Origin: WTGU01 sp965200925
GTDB lineage: Bacteria; Pseudomonadota; Alphaproteobacteria; UBA828
Direction of reading: 5' to 3'
Assembly (NCBI GenBank): GCA_965200925.1
Contig: OZ241738.1
Span: forward strand, 3,286,001-3,350,000
Length of the DNA stretch: 64,000 bases
The translations under genes and the position numbers were made by a program. The notes under the pieces were generated by a model. That model had not been told where the DNA came from. It worked only from the letters and a program-made list of their open reading frames with translations, and searched no databases. Below, one piece after another: positions 54,538 to 62,950 of the stretch (position 1 is its first letter; each line of letters starts with the position of its first letter).

Positions 54538-55227
54538 GTGGACGGCGCGGCGGGCCCGGCCCGCTTCGAAGCCCGCGGCGTGGCCTGCGTCCGCGGCGGG
54601 CGGGCGGTCTTCTCCGATGTGGGCTTCTCCCTCGCAAGCGGCGGCGCGCTGGTCCTCGCCGGCGCCAACGGCGCGGGCAAATCGAGCCTGCTCCGCATCA
54701 TGGCCGGCCTGCTGGCGCCCGCGCGCGGCGCCCTCACCTGGAACGGCGCGGCCCTGCGCGAGGATTGGCCCGCCCACCGCCGCAGGCTCCACTATGTGGG
54801 CCATCGCGACGCGGTGAAGCCGGCGCTCACGGCGGCGGAGAACCTGGATTTCCGGGCCCGCGTCAGGGGCGCCGCGCGCACCGCCGGCGACGCCCTCGCC
54901 CGGCTCGGCCTGGAGGCGCTGGCGGAAGTGCCGGCGCGCTTCCTCTCCGCCGGCCAGCGGCGGCGCCTGGCGCTGGCCTGCCTCGCCGCGACGCCGGCGC
55001 CGCTCTGGCTCCTCGACGAGCCGACGGTGGCGCTGGACCGGGAGTCGGCCGGCCGGGTGGCCGCCATGATCGCGGAACACCGGGCCGGCGGCGGCATGGC
55101 GGTGGTCGCGACCCATGGGGAGATCGCGCTCGCCGGCGCGCACCGCCTCGACCTCGACCGCCATGCGGGCGCCGCCGCCTCGTCGGCCGCGCGCGGCCCG
55201 GCGGCTGCGGAGCCGGACGGGTGGTGA
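54538..55227 (+). CDS. ccmA: Heme exporter ATP-binding protein CcmA
   Basis: The ATPase of the CcmABCD complex that loads and releases heme on CcmE for cytochrome c maturation. In 229 residues: Walker A 'LAGANGAGKSSLLRIMAGLL' near 42, signature 'FLSAGQRRRLALACLA', Walker B 'APLWLLDEPTVALDRES', and H-loop 'MAVVATHGEIALAG'. GTG start at 54538. The inserted IS element ends 16 bases before this codon, so the native ribosome site and promoter are probably gone or replaced. The stop overlaps ccmB (GTGA). Confidence 0.94.
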   Translation: MDGAAGPARFEARGVACVRGGRAVFSDVGFSLASGGALVLAGANGAGKSSLLRIMAGLLAPARGALTWNGAALREDWPAHRRRLHYVGHRDAVKPALTAAENLDFRARVRGAARTAGDALARLGLEALAEVPARFLSAGQRRRLALACLAATPAPLWLLDEPTVALDRESAGRVAAMIAEHRAGGGMAVVATHGEIALAGAHRLDLDRHAGAAASSAARGPAAAEPDGW

Positions 55228-55889
55228 GGGCGTTCCTCCGCCTGGTCGGGCGCGATCTCACGCTCGCCTTTCGCGGCGGCATCGGCGGCTGGACGGCGCC
55301 GCTCTTCTTCGTCCTCGCCGTCACCCTCTTCCCGCTCGGCATCGGGCCCGAGACCGGCCTGCTGGCCCGCGTCGCCCCCGGCGTGCTCTGGGCCGCGGCC
55401 CTGCTGGCGGCGCTGCTCTCCCTGGAGCGGCTGTTCGTCGCCGACCGCGAGGACGGCAGCCTGGATCAGCTGATGCTGGGGGTGCTGCCGCTCGAATTCG
55501 TCGTGCTCGCCAAGACCGCCGCCCACTGGCTTACCGCCGGCCTGCCGCTGGTCGTCGCCGCGCCGGCGCTGGCGGTCCTGCTGAACCTGGATGCGGGCGG
55601 GTTCGCCGCGCTGGTCGCCTCGCTCCTGCTCGGCACGCCGATCCTGAGCCTGTTGGGCGCGCTGGGCGCCGCGCTGACCGTGGGCCTGCGGCGCGGCGGC
55701 GCGCTGGTCGCGCTGCTGGTCCTGCCGCTCTACGTCCCCGTTCTCATCGTCGGCGCCGGCGCGGTCGAGGGCGCCGTGACGGGCGCGGGCGCCCGCGCGC
55801 CGCTGCTCGCCCTGGCCGGCGGGCTGGTCGGCGCGACGGCGCTCGCCCCCTGGGCCGCCGCCGCCGCGCTGCGCGTGGCCGCGGAATAG
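55224..55889 (+). CDS. ccmB: Heme exporter membrane protein CcmB
   Basis: A 221-residue membrane protein with six hydrophobic segments, partner of CcmA in the cytochrome c maturation ABC complex. Family blocks: 'FLRLVGRDLTLAFRGGIGGW', 'LFFVLAVTLFPLGIGPE', 'LLALLSLERLFVADREDGS', 'LIVGAGAVEGA'. GTG start overlapping the ccmA stop; the long open frame before it is a ccmA shadow. ccmC starts eight bases after its stop. Confidence 0.94.
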   Translation: MRAFLRLVGRDLTLAFRGGIGGWTAPLFFVLAVTLFPLGIGPETGLLARVAPGVLWAAALLAALLSLERLFVADREDGSLDQLMLGVLPLEFVVLAKTAAHWLTAGLPLVVAAPALAVLLNLDAGGFAALVASLLLGTPILSLLGALGAALTVGLRRGGALVALLVLPLYVPVLIVGAGAVEGAVTGAGARAPLLALAGGLVGATALAPWAAAAALRVAAE

Positions 55890-55897
55890 CACGGGCC

Positions 55898-56647
55898 ATG
55901 GCGACGCGGACGAACGGCCCGGCGGGCGCGGCGCGGCGCCTCCACTTCCTCGCCAACCCGGCGCGCTTCCTCCGCCTCGCGCGCGCCGTCCATCCGTGGG
56001 CGGCGGGCGCCGCGGCGCTGCTGATCGCCGCCGGGCTCGTGCTCGGTCTCCATGTCGCGCCGCCGGACTATCAACAAGGCGAGGCCTACCGCATCATGTT
56101 CGTGCACGTCCCCGCCGCCTGGATGGCGCTGCTCGTCTATGTGGCGATCGCGCTCTGCAGCGCCGCTGCCCTGATCTGGCGCCACCCGCTGGCGCATCTG
56201 GTGGCGAAGGCGAGCGCCCCGGTCGGCGCCTGCTTCACCCTCGTCACCCTGGTGAGCGGCGCGCTCTGGGGGCAGCCGATGTGGGGCACCTGGTGGGTCT
56301 GGGATGCGCGGCTCACCTCGATGCTGATCCTGCTCTTCCTCTATCTCGGCTACATCGCGTTGCACGCGGCCTTCGACGATCCGGCCAGGGGCGCCCGCGC
56401 CGCCGCGATCCTGGCGCTGGTCGGCGTGGTCAACGTGCCCGTGATCAAGTTCTCGGTCGATTGGTGGAACACGCTGCACCAGCCGGCCTCCATCGCGAAG
56501 ATCGACGCCCCCTCGATCGACGCCTCGATGGCCCCGCCGCTCTTCCTCATGGCGGCGGGCTTCGCGGCCTATTACCTGACGGTGCTCATCCTCCGGCTGC
56601 GCACCGAGATCGCCGCCCGCCGCATCCGCACCCTCCGCCTGACCTGA
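55898..56647 (+). CDS. ccmC: Heme exporter protein CcmC
   Basis: A 249-residue membrane protein that binds heme and attaches it to CcmE. The tryptophan-rich WWD motif 'MWGTWWVWDARLTSMLILLF' is present, flanked by conserved His-bearing segments ('MFVHVPAAWMALLVYV', 'VDWWNTLHQPASI'), with six membrane helices. ATG 55898. In relatives ccmD follows within a few bases; here 940 bases of accessory DNA intervene. Confidence 0.96.
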   Translation: MATRTNGPAGAARRLHFLANPARFLRLARAVHPWAAGAAALLIAAGLVLGLHVAPPDYQQGEAYRIMFVHVPAAWMALLVYVAIALCSAAALIWRHPLAHLVAKASAPVGACFTLVTLVSGALWGQPMWGTWWVWDARLTSMLILLFLYLGYIALHAAFDDPARGARAAAILALVGVVNVPVIKFSVDWWNTLHQPASIAKIDAPSIDASMAPPLFLMAAGFAAYYLTVLILRLRTEIAARRIRTLRLT

Positions 56648-56800
56648 AAACACCGGGAGACAAGGGAAACCCGCTTATCGTTGGCAGGCGACGTCGACCG
56701 GGCGCCGCGCGAATATTTTTCCCGCCCCTGCATTTTCCTTGACCCGCCGCCGAAAGTCATATTATCTACATATGATCACGATGACCGCACGGCCCCTGCC

Positions 56801-57052
56801 ATGATCGATCCCGCCATCATCAGCGCCGCCGCTTCCGTCGTTTCCGCCATCGCCGCCTCCGTCGCCGCCGTCGGCATATGGCACGGCATCCGCGCCATGG
56901 TCCACGCCAACAAGGACCGGGCCGGCATCCTCGACCAGCAGCGCGAAGCCGACGAACGCCGCCACGCCGAAGCCATGCGCGCCCTCGAAACCCTTATCGC
57001 GCGCACGGCACCAGCGCCGACCATCCGCCGCAACCGCCCGCTCCCCCGATAG
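56801..57052 (+). CDS. Small membrane-anchored coiled-coil protein, accessory
   Basis: 83 residues: a hydrophobic helix near 5-30 ('ISAAASVVSAIAASVAAVGI'), then a charged helix 'DQQREADERRHAEAMRALET' that could form a coiled coil. No family is recognised. ATG 56801. The next small gene begins one base after its stop. The stretch 56648-56800 before it, with an AT-rich TATTATCTACATATG segment, probably carries its promoter. It sits inside the ccm operon but is not a ccm gene. Confidence 0.6.
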   Translation: MIDPAIISAAASVVSAIAASVAAVGIWHGIRAMVHANKDRAGILDQQREADERRHAEAMRALETLIARTAPAPTIRRNRPLPR

Positions 57053-57053
57053 C

Positions 57054-57242
57054 ATGGCACCGCCGGCACCCCCCCTGTGCCTGCATTGCCGGCGCCGCAT
57101 ATCGGCGGAACGCTGGCAATTGACGGGCGGCCGCGCCCGCCATTGCGGCCGCCCCGAATGCACCACCAAACACCGCCGCATGATTTGGCGCCGCGCCCGC
57201 AACGCCTACCGGGCGCGCGCCCGTGCACGCGAAGGAGGATGA
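57054..57242 (+). CDS. Small cysteine-rich zinc-ribbon-like protein, accessory
   Basis: 62 residues with 'LCLHCRRRISAERW' and 'RARHCGRPECTTKHRR', so CxxC and CxxxxC pairs that could bind zinc, followed by an Arg-rich tail. It resembles small phage or plasmid zinc-finger proteins, without a specific match. ATG 57054; its stop overlaps the ATG of a truncated third gene (ATGA). Confidence 0.6.
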   Translation: MAPPAPPLCLHCRRRISAERWQLTGGRARHCGRPECTTKHRRMIWRRARNAYRARARAREGG

Positions 57243-57282
57243 CCATGAGAGACGGCATCCTCGTGGCTGGCGCGATGGCAAT
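57239..57282 (+). pseudogene. Stub of a third small accessory gene, cut by repeat copy E
   Basis: GGAGG followed by ATG 57239 (or 57245) begins 'RDGILVAGAMAIVQ', a membrane-helix-like start. At about 57283 the sequence becomes heptamer repeat, and the frame then runs through repeat sequence to 57448. The original body of the gene is missing. Confidence 0.5.
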
Positions 57283-57345
57283 TGTCCAGTCGCCAGTTGT
57301 CGGTGGTCGGTCGCTGGTCGCCGGCCACCGACAACTGGCGCGCTG
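57283..57345. repeat. Heptamer palindromic repeat, copy E
   Basis: CGCCAGTTGTCGGTGG (57291-57306) and CCACCGACAACTGGCG (57325-57340) are perfect 16-base inverted repeats with an 18-base centre. A degenerate core (TCATCCTCC, complement of GGAGGATGA) follows at 57359-57370. Confidence 0.75.
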
Positions 57346-57415
57346 CCGCCCGGTCCGTTCATCCTCCTCTCCCAGGGGGCACGCAAGGAACGGGCCCCGG
57401 CACCCTCTTCTTTCT

Positions 57416-57501
57416 TCCTGCCTGTCCGCGAGAGTCATCCCCGGGTGAAAAGGCTCCGTTCGCCGGCGCTCCCGGGGACATGCGGGAAAATGCCGCCCTA
57501 A
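57416..57501. repeat. Second copy of the palindromic element's flanks, hairpin absent
   Basis: Inverted relative to 43.3-43.5 kb: TCATCCCCGGGTGAAAAGG, then CCGTTCGCC joined directly to GGCGCTCCC and GCGGGAAAATGC. The same flanking blocks surround the 27-base-arm hairpin at 43 kb. Here the hairpin interior is missing. With copy E and non-coding bases it fills the 57283-57589 gap. Confidence 0.75.
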
Positions 57502-57589
57502 CAGGCGGGATGGGAAAGGCGGCCGGCTGGACGCGGGCGCGGCGCTTGCCCATGATGGCGCGGGGAAGGGGCGGCCGGCGGGCTGAGCG

Positions 57590-57787
57590 ATGGCGTTCTT
57601 CGAGATGGGCGGCTATGCCGCGTATGTGTGGCCGGCCTTCGGCGCCGGCGCGGTGCTCCTGATCGCGCTCCTCGTCGCGAGCCTGCGCGCCATGCGCGCG
57701 CGCGAGGCGGAACTGCGGGCGCTCGAAGCGGCGCGCGGCGCGCGGCGGGGCGCGGACGAGCGGAGGGGCGGGCGGGAGAAGGCGTGA
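57590..57787 (+). CDS. ccmD: Heme exporter protein CcmD
   Basis: A 65-residue single-pass protein: 'MGGYAAYVWPAFGAGAVLLI' followed by the helix 'ALLVASLRAMRAREAELRAL', the CcmD pattern. It helps release holo-CcmE from CcmABC. ATG 57590. Its stop overlaps the ccmE start (GTGA). It is separated from ccmC by an accessory insertion. Confidence 0.9.
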   Translation: MAFFEMGGYAAYVWPAFGAGAVLLIALLVASLRAMRAREAELRALEAARGARRGADERRGGREKA

Positions 57788-58254
57788 AGCGCAAGCACTG
57801 GCGGATGCTCTTCGTCGGCTTGGGCATGGCGGCGCTCGGCCTCTCCGCGGGGCTGATCCTGCTCGCGCTCGACGAGAACCTCGTCTTCTTCCACGACCCG
57901 AGCGCGCTGCGCGGAAAGAGCGTCGCCGCGGACCAGCGCCTGCGCATCGGCGGCCTCGTCGAGGAGGGCAGCGTCGTCCGGAGCGCCGCCGGGGTGCGCT
58001 TCAACGTGACCGACGGCGCCCATGCCGTGCCCGTCGCCTATGGCGGCCTCCTCCCCGACCTGTTCCGCGAGGGCCAGGGCGTGGTGGCGGAAGGCTACAT
58101 GCGCGGCGGCGTCTTCGAGGCCGAGGACATCCTCGCCAGGCACGACGAGAACTACATGCCCCGCGAGGTGGCCGAGGCGCTGAAGGCCGCCGGTGCCTGG
58201 CGCGGCGAGGGCGACGAGGGCGGCGAGGCCGCCGCCGGCGGACGCGCCGAATGA
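57784..58254 (+). CDS. ccmE: Cytochrome c-type biogenesis heme chaperone CcmE
   Basis: A 156-residue periplasmic heme chaperone anchored by an N-terminal helix ('MLFVGLGMAALGLSAGLILL'). The OB-fold contains 'LRIGGLVEEGSVVRSAAGVR', and the heme-binding motif is 'DILARHDENYMPREVAEAL' (His, then Tyr). The GTG at 57784 overlaps the ccmD stop, and its own stop overlaps the ccmF ATG. Confidence 0.96.
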   Translation: MKRKHWRMLFVGLGMAALGLSAGLILLALDENLVFFHDPSALRGKSVAADQRLRIGGLVEEGSVVRSAAGVRFNVTDGAHAVPVAYGGLLPDLFREGQGVVAEGYMRGGVFEAEDILARHDENYMPREVAEALKAAGAWRGEGDEGGEAAAGGRAE

Positions 58255-60245
58255 TCCCGGAGATCGGCCATTACGCCCTGATCCTGGCGCTGGCGCTGGC
58301 GCTGGCCCAGGCCGTCTTCCCGCTGCTCGGCGCCCGGCTGGGCGATACGGGCTGGATGGCGCTGGCGCGGCCGGCGGCGGGCGCCCAGTTCGCCTGTGTC
58401 TCGCTGGCGCTGGCCTGCCTCGCCCATGCCTTCGCGGTGTCCGACTTCTCGGTCGCCGTCGTCGCCGGCAATTCCCATTCGGCCAAGCCGCTGCTCTACA
58501 AGCTCACCGGCGTCTGGGGCAACCACGAAGGCTCGATGCTGCTGTGGGTGTGGATTCTCGCGGCCTACGGCCTGGCCGTCGCCGGCTTCGGGCGCAACCT
58601 GCCGCCCTCCTTCCGGGCGCGCGTGCTCGGCGTCCAGGCGCTGATCGGCCTGGGCTTCCTGGTCTTCCTGGTCGCCACCTCGAACCCCTTCTTCAGGCTC
58701 GACCCGCCGCCGCCCGACGGGCGCGACCTCAACCCCCTGCTCCAGGATCCCGGCCTCGCCTTCCATCCGCCGCTGCTCTATCTCGGCTATGTCGGGCTTT
58801 CGATGGCCTTCTCCTTCGCCGTCGCCGCCCTGGTCGAAGGCCGGGTGGACCCGGCCTGGGCGCGCTGGGTGCGGCCCTGGACGCTGCTCTCCTGGTGCGC
58901 GCTCACCGCGGGCATCGCCTTGGGCTCCTGGTGGGCCTATTACGAGCTCGGCTGGGGCGGCTTCTGGTTCTGGGACCCGGTGGAGAACGCCTCCTTCATG
59001 CCGTGGCTGATGGCGACCGCGCTGCTGCATTCGGCGGTGGTCGCCGAGAAGCGGGATTCCCTGAAGAGCTGGACCGTCCTGCTGGCGATCCTCGGCTTCT
59101 CGCTGAGCCTGATGGGGACGTTCCTGGTGCGCTCCGGCGTGCTGACCTCGGTCCACAGTTTCGCGAGCGATCCGGCGCGCGGTCTCTACATCCTGCTCTT
59201 CCTGGTGCTCGTCACCGGCGGCGCGCTCGCGCTCTACGCCTGGCGGGCACCGGGGATGCGGTCCGCGGGGCCGTTTCGCGCGCTCTCGCGCGAGGGGGCG
59301 CTGCTGGCCAACAACCTGCTGCTGGCGGTCGGCTGTTCCGCCGTCTTCATCGGCACGCTCTATCCGCTGCTCCTCGACGCCGCGACCGGGGAGACGGTCT
59401 CGGTCGGCCCGCCCTTCTACGAATCGACCTTCGCGGTGGTGATGATCCCGCTGCTCCTGGTCATGGCGGCGGGGCCGCTGATGGCCTGGAAGCGCGCCGG
59501 CGCCGGCGGCGTCCTGCGGCGCCTGGCCGTTTCGCTGGCCGCCGCCGCGGGCGCGGCCGCCGCCGCGGCGCTCGCCGCCGGCGGGCCGTGGGGCGCCGTG
59601 CTCGGCATGGCGCTCGCCGGCTGGCTGGCCGCCGGCGTGCTGGCGGAGCTCGCGGGGCGCATCCGCCTGTTCCGCGCCCCGCCGGCCGACAGCCTGCGCC
59701 GCGCCGCCCTGCTGCCACGCGCGGCGTGGGCGATGAGCGTCGCCCATCTCGGCATGGCCGTGCTGGTGGTCGGCGCGGTCGGCGCGACCGCCTGGCCCGC
59801 GGAACGGGCGGCCACCCTGCGCCCCGGCGAGGCCGTCACCCTCGCCGGCTACGGCTTCGCGCTGCTGCGCCTGGGCGAGGCGCCGGGGCCCAACTACCGC
59901 GCGCGGACCGCCGCCGTCCGCGTCGTCCGCGACGGTGTGGAGGTCGCGGTCCTCCACCCCGAGCGCCGCCACTATCCGGTGCAGGACAGCTGGACCACCG
60001 AGGCGGCGATTCACACCACCTGGCTCGCCGATCTCTACGTCGTCCTGGGCGAAGACGACGGGGAAGGCGGGGCCGCGATCCGCGTCCGCCACAACCCGCT
60101 GGTGCCCTGGATCTGGATCGGCGCGGCGCTCATGGTGGCCGGCGGCGCGGTTTCGCTGACCGACCGCCGGCACCGCGTGGGCGCCCCGGCGCGCCGCGGC
60201 GCCCCGGCCCGCGGCGCCGCATCCGCCGCCGGCGCGGGCGAGTGA
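58251..60245 (+). CDS. ccmF: Heme lyase CcmF
   Basis: A 664-residue polytopic protein that ligates heme from CcmE to apocytochrome c together with CcmH. Family blocks: 'LYKLTGVWGNHEGSMLLWVW', 'GLAFHPPLLYLGYVGLSMAF', and the WWD motif 'GWGGFWFWDPVENASFMPWL' with later His residues ('LLHSAVVAEKRDSLKSWT'). About 15 membrane segments. ATG 58251 overlaps the ccmE stop. A short tandem repeat follows the stop. Confidence 0.97.
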   Translation: MIPEIGHYALILALALALAQAVFPLLGARLGDTGWMALARPAAGAQFACVSLALACLAHAFAVSDFSVAVVAGNSHSAKPLLYKLTGVWGNHEGSMLLWVWILAAYGLAVAGFGRNLPPSFRARVLGVQALIGLGFLVFLVATSNPFFRLDPPPPDGRDLNPLLQDPGLAFHPPLLYLGYVGLSMAFSFAVAALVEGRVDPAWARWVRPWTLLSWCALTAGIALGSWWAYYELGWGGFWFWDPVENASFMPWLMATALLHSAVVAEKRDSLKSWTVLLAILGFSLSLMGTFLVRSGVLTSVHSFASDPARGLYILLFLVLVTGGALALYAWRAPGMRSAGPFRALSREGALLANNLLLAVGCSAVFIGTLYPLLLDAATGETVSVGPPFYESTFAVVMIPLLLVMAAGPLMAWKRAGAGGVLRRLAVSLAAAAGAAAAAALAAGGPWGAVLGMALAGWLAAGVLAELAGRIRLFRAPPADSLRRAALLPRAAWAMSVAHLGMAVLVVGAVGATAWPAERAATLRPGEAVTLAGYGFALLRLGEAPGPNYRARTAAVRVVRDGVEVAVLHPERRHYPVQDSWTTEAAIHTTWLADLYVVLGEDDGEGGAAIRVRHNPLVPWIWIGAALMVAGGAVSLTDRRHRVGAPARRGAPARGAASAAGAGE

Positions 60246-60280
60246 GGCCCGGGCGAGTGAGGCCCGGGCGAGTGAGGCCG
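60242..60280 (+). repeat. 15-base tandem repeat between ccmF and ccmG
   Basis: GTGAGGCCCGGGCGA occurs twice plus a partial third copy, running from the ccmF stop to the ccmG ATG. Each unit offers a GTG in the ccmG frame, so slippage could change the ccmG N-terminus. Confidence 0.7.
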
Positions 60281-60880
60281 ATGCCGGGCGGCGACGCGCC
60301 GGTGCCGCCGGAGGAAGCGGCGGCGCGCCCGCGGGTCCCCGTCGCGCGGCGGCTGCGTTTCCTCCTGCCGGCGCTCCTCTTCGCCGCGCTTGCCGCCGCG
60401 CTCGGCGCCCAGCTGTTCACCGGCGACCCCGGCAAGCTGCCGTCGGCCCTGCTCGACAAGCCGGCGCCGGATTTCGACCTGCCGCCGGTGCACGGCTTCG
60501 CGCGCGGCTTCGCCACCGCCGATCTCCGGCGCGGCGACGTCGCGCTGGTCAACGTCTTCGCCTCCTGGTGCGGGCCCTGCCGCATCGAGCACCCGCTGTT
60601 CATGGAACTGGCCGCGGCCGGGACCGTCCCCCTCTACGGCCTCAACTACAAGGACGCCCCGCGCGACGCCGGGCGCTGGCTCCGCCGGCACGGCAACCCC
60701 TACGCCGCCACGGGCGCGGACGCGGACGGCCGCGTCGCCATCGATTGGGGCGTCTACGGCGTGCCCGAGACCTTCGTGGTCGACGGCACCGGCCGCATCC
60801 GCCACAGGCATATCGGGGTCCTGACGCGCCACGACCTGGACGAGACGATCCTGCCGCTGATCGAGGCGCTGCGCCGATGA
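60281..60880 (+). CDS. ccmG: Thiol:disulfide interchange protein CcmG/DsbE
   Basis: A 199-residue membrane-anchored thioredoxin that reduces the CXXCH cysteines of apocytochrome c. An N-terminal helix ('LRFLLPALLFAALAAALGAQ') is followed by 'LVNVFASWCGPCRIEHPLF' with the WCGPC active site and 'GVYGVPETFVVDGTGRIRHR' with the cis-Pro. ATG 60281; in-frame GTG codons lie in the tandem repeat just before it. Stop overlaps ccmH (ATGA). Confidence 0.95.
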   Translation: MPGGDAPVPPEEAAARPRVPVARRLRFLLPALLFAALAAALGAQLFTGDPGKLPSALLDKPAPDFDLPPVHGFARGFATADLRRGDVALVNVFASWCGPCRIEHPLFMELAAAGTVPLYGLNYKDAPRDAGRWLRRHGNPYAATGADADGRVAIDWGVYGVPETFVVDGTGRIRHRHIGVLTRHDLDETILPLIEALRR

Positions 60881-61389
60881 GGGGCGCAAGACGGGCCGCC
60901 GCCCGCGTCCTGCGGGGCCTTGCCCTGCCGGGCTTGCTCGGCGCCGTCTGGCTCGCGCTGGCGGCGGGCGCGGCCGGTGCCTTCGCCCCGGAGACGCCGC
61001 TCGCCGACCCGGCCCTCGAGGCCCGCGCCCGCGCGTTGCACGCGGAGCTCCGCTGCCCGGTGTGCCAGGGCCAGTCGCTTGCCGACTCGGACGCGGGCCT
61101 CGCGCGGGACCTGCGCGCGATCGTCCGCGAGCGCCTCGCCGCGGGCGCGAGCGATGGCGACGTCCTGGCCTTTCTCGCCGCGCGTTACGGCGATTACGTC
61201 CTGCTCGATCCGCCGGTGAAGCCCGCGACCTACGCGCTCTGGTTCGGCCCCGCCGCGGTCTTCGTCGCCGGCGCGGGGCTGGCCTGGAGGCTGCTGCGCC
61301 GCCGCGCCCGCGCCGGCGGGGCCGGCGGTGCGCCGCTCTCCGCCGAGGAACGGCGCCGGCTCGCCGTGCTTCTCGACGACGAGCGATGA
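60877..61389 (+). CDS. ccmH: Cytochrome c-type biogenesis protein CcmH
   Basis: A 170-residue protein with signal sequence, the redox motif 'LHAELRCPVCQGQSLADSDA' (CxxC), the domain 'ARDLRAIVRERLAAGASDGD', 'ARYGDYVLLDPPVK', and a C-terminal membrane helix. It works with CcmF and CcmG on the apocytochrome. ATG overlaps the ccmG stop, and its stop overlaps ccmI. Confidence 0.95.
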   Translation: MRGARRAAARVLRGLALPGLLGAVWLALAAGAAGAFAPETPLADPALEARARALHAELRCPVCQGQSLADSDAGLARDLRAIVRERLAAGASDGDVLAFLAARYGDYVLLDPPVKPATYALWFGPAAVFVAGAGLAWRLLRRRARAGGAGGAPLSAEERRRLAVLLDDER

Positions 61390-62669
61390 TCTTCGCGCTC
61401 GTCGCGGCCCTTCTCACGGCGCTCGCCCTCGCCGCCCTCGCAGTGCCGCTGCTGCGCCGACGCGGGCGCGGGCCGGTGCGGGCGGAATACGACCTCGCCG
61501 TCTATCGCGACCAGCGCGCGGAGCTGGCGCGCGACCGGGCACGCGGCCTGATCGACGAGCGGGAGGCGGCGGCCGCGCGCGCCGAGATCGAGCGGCGGAT
61601 GCTGCGCGCAGGCCGGCGGCGGGATGCCGAAAGGGCGTCCGGCGAAGGCGGGCCGGCGGCGGGCGGGCGAAGGCGGGCGGCCCTCCTCGCCCTCGGCCTC
61701 TGCGTTCCCGCCCTTTCCGCCGGCCTCTACGCCACGCTCGGCGCGCCCGGGCTGCCGGGCCGCCCGTTCGCCGAAAGCCCGGCCGCCGGGCGGGCGGCGG
61801 CGCACGACGTCGCGGATTCCGTCGCCCGGCTGCGGGCGCGGCTGGAGGCGGCACCGGCGGATGTCGACGGCTGGCTGCTTCTCGGCCGCGCCTACGTCCT
61901 CCTGCAACGCTACGGGGAGGCCGCGGCCGCGCTGCGCCGCGCCGCCGCCCTCGCGGCGGACGATCCCGAGATCGCGGCGCTGCTGGGCGAGGCGCTGGTC
62001 TGGGCCGCCGACGGGACGGTGACGGCGGAGGCCGTGCGCGTCTTCGAGGCGGTCCTGGCGGCACGGCCCGCCCATCCGGCCGCCCGCTTCCATCTGGCGC
62101 TCGCCCACGCGCAGGCCGGCCACCTCCGCCGCGCCTACGACATGTGGCGCGCTCTCGCCGCGGAGACGCCGGCGGATGCGCCGTGGCGCGCCGACCTCGC
62201 GGCCCTGATCCGCCAGGCCGCCGCCGCGCTGGGCGAGGCGGACGATTCGCTCCCAGGCGCCGGCGCCGCGCCACGCGGCCCGACGGCCGAAGAGGCGGCT
62301 GCGGCTGCGGTAATGGCGCCCGAGGACCGCGCGGCGATGATCCGCGCCATGGTGGAGGGCCTCGCCCGGCGGCTCGCGGACGCGCCGGACGACCTCGCGG
62401 GATGGCGCCGGCTCGCCCGCTCCTGGCGGGTGCTGGGCGAAGCGGCGAAGGCCGCGCGCGCCGAACTTTTCGTCGCCGTCCTCGAGGCCCGCGACTCGGC
62501 CGGGGCGGCGGCGCCGGACCCGCTCTGGCTCCAGGGCACCGCGGCGCTCGCGCGCGGCGACGATGCGGAAGCCCGCCGCCACTGGCGCCGCCTCCTCTCC
62601 CGCCTGCCCCCGGGCACGCCCTCGCGCACGACCCTCGCGGCCACGCTGGACGCCCTGTCGCGCTGGTGA
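61386..62669 (+). CDS. ccmI: Cytochrome c-type biogenesis protein CcmI
   Basis: A 427-residue apocytochrome chaperone. Two N-terminal membrane helices flank the cytoplasmic loop 'EYDLAVYRDQRAELARDRAR', followed by TPR repeats ('DGWLLLGRAYVLLQRYGEAA', 'HPAARFHLALAHAQAGHLRR') and a C-terminal domain with 'MVEGLARRLADAPDDLAGWR'. ATG 61386 overlaps the ccmH stop. The heptamer array starts within a few bases of its stop codon. Confidence 0.93.
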   Translation: MIFALVAALLTALALAALAVPLLRRRGRGPVRAEYDLAVYRDQRAELARDRARGLIDEREAAAARAEIERRMLRAGRRRDAERASGEGGPAAGGRRRAALLALGLCVPALSAGLYATLGAPGLPGRPFAESPAAGRAAAHDVADSVARLRARLEAAPADVDGWLLLGRAYVLLQRYGEAAAALRRAAALAADDPEIAALLGEALVWAADGTVTAEAVRVFEAVLAARPAHPAARFHLALAHAQAGHLRRAYDMWRALAAETPADAPWRADLAALIRQAAAALGEADDSLPGAGAAPRGPTAEEAAAAAVMAPEDRAAMIRAMVEGLARRLADAPDDLAGWRRLARSWRVLGEAAKAARAELFVAVLEARDSAGAAAPDPLWLQGTAALARGDDAEARRHWRRLLSRLPPGTPSRTTLAATLDALSRW

Positions 62670-62950
62670 ATAGTGGTCAGTGGTCGGGGGCCAGTGGTCG
62701 GGGGTCAGTGGTCGGGGGTCAGTGGTCGGGGGCCAGTGGTCGGGGGTCAGTGGTCGGGGGTCAGTGGTCGGGGGTCAGTGGTCAGTGACTAGTGGATAGT
62801 GGGGAGGATGACCGGCGACTGGCGACTGGCCACTATCCACTATCCACTACGAGCCGCACCCGCCCTCATAGTGGGGAGGATGACCGGCCGCCGGCCACTG
62901 GCGACCGGCGACTGGCCACTGACCACTACGAGCCGCGCCCGCGCCCGCCC
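62669..62950. repeat. Heptamer repeat array, copy F (two units, with seven 14-base tandems)
   Basis: Seven tandem AGTGGTCGGGGGYC units (62679-62776) continue in the same 7-base register as AGTGGTC, AGTGACT, AGTGGAT, AGTGGGG. The core GTGGGGAGGATGACCGGC (62799-62816), complementary words (ACTGGCG, ACTGGCC, ACTATCC) and a tail TACGAGCCGCACCCGCCCTC follow. A second unit with the same core starts at 62871. The array fills the space from ccmI to the small peptide gene. Confidence 0.88.

Noticed and set aside
62669..62950. Regular repeats suggesting a CRISPR array
   Set aside because: Units are contiguous 7- and 14-base words with no unique spacers and no cas genes nearby.
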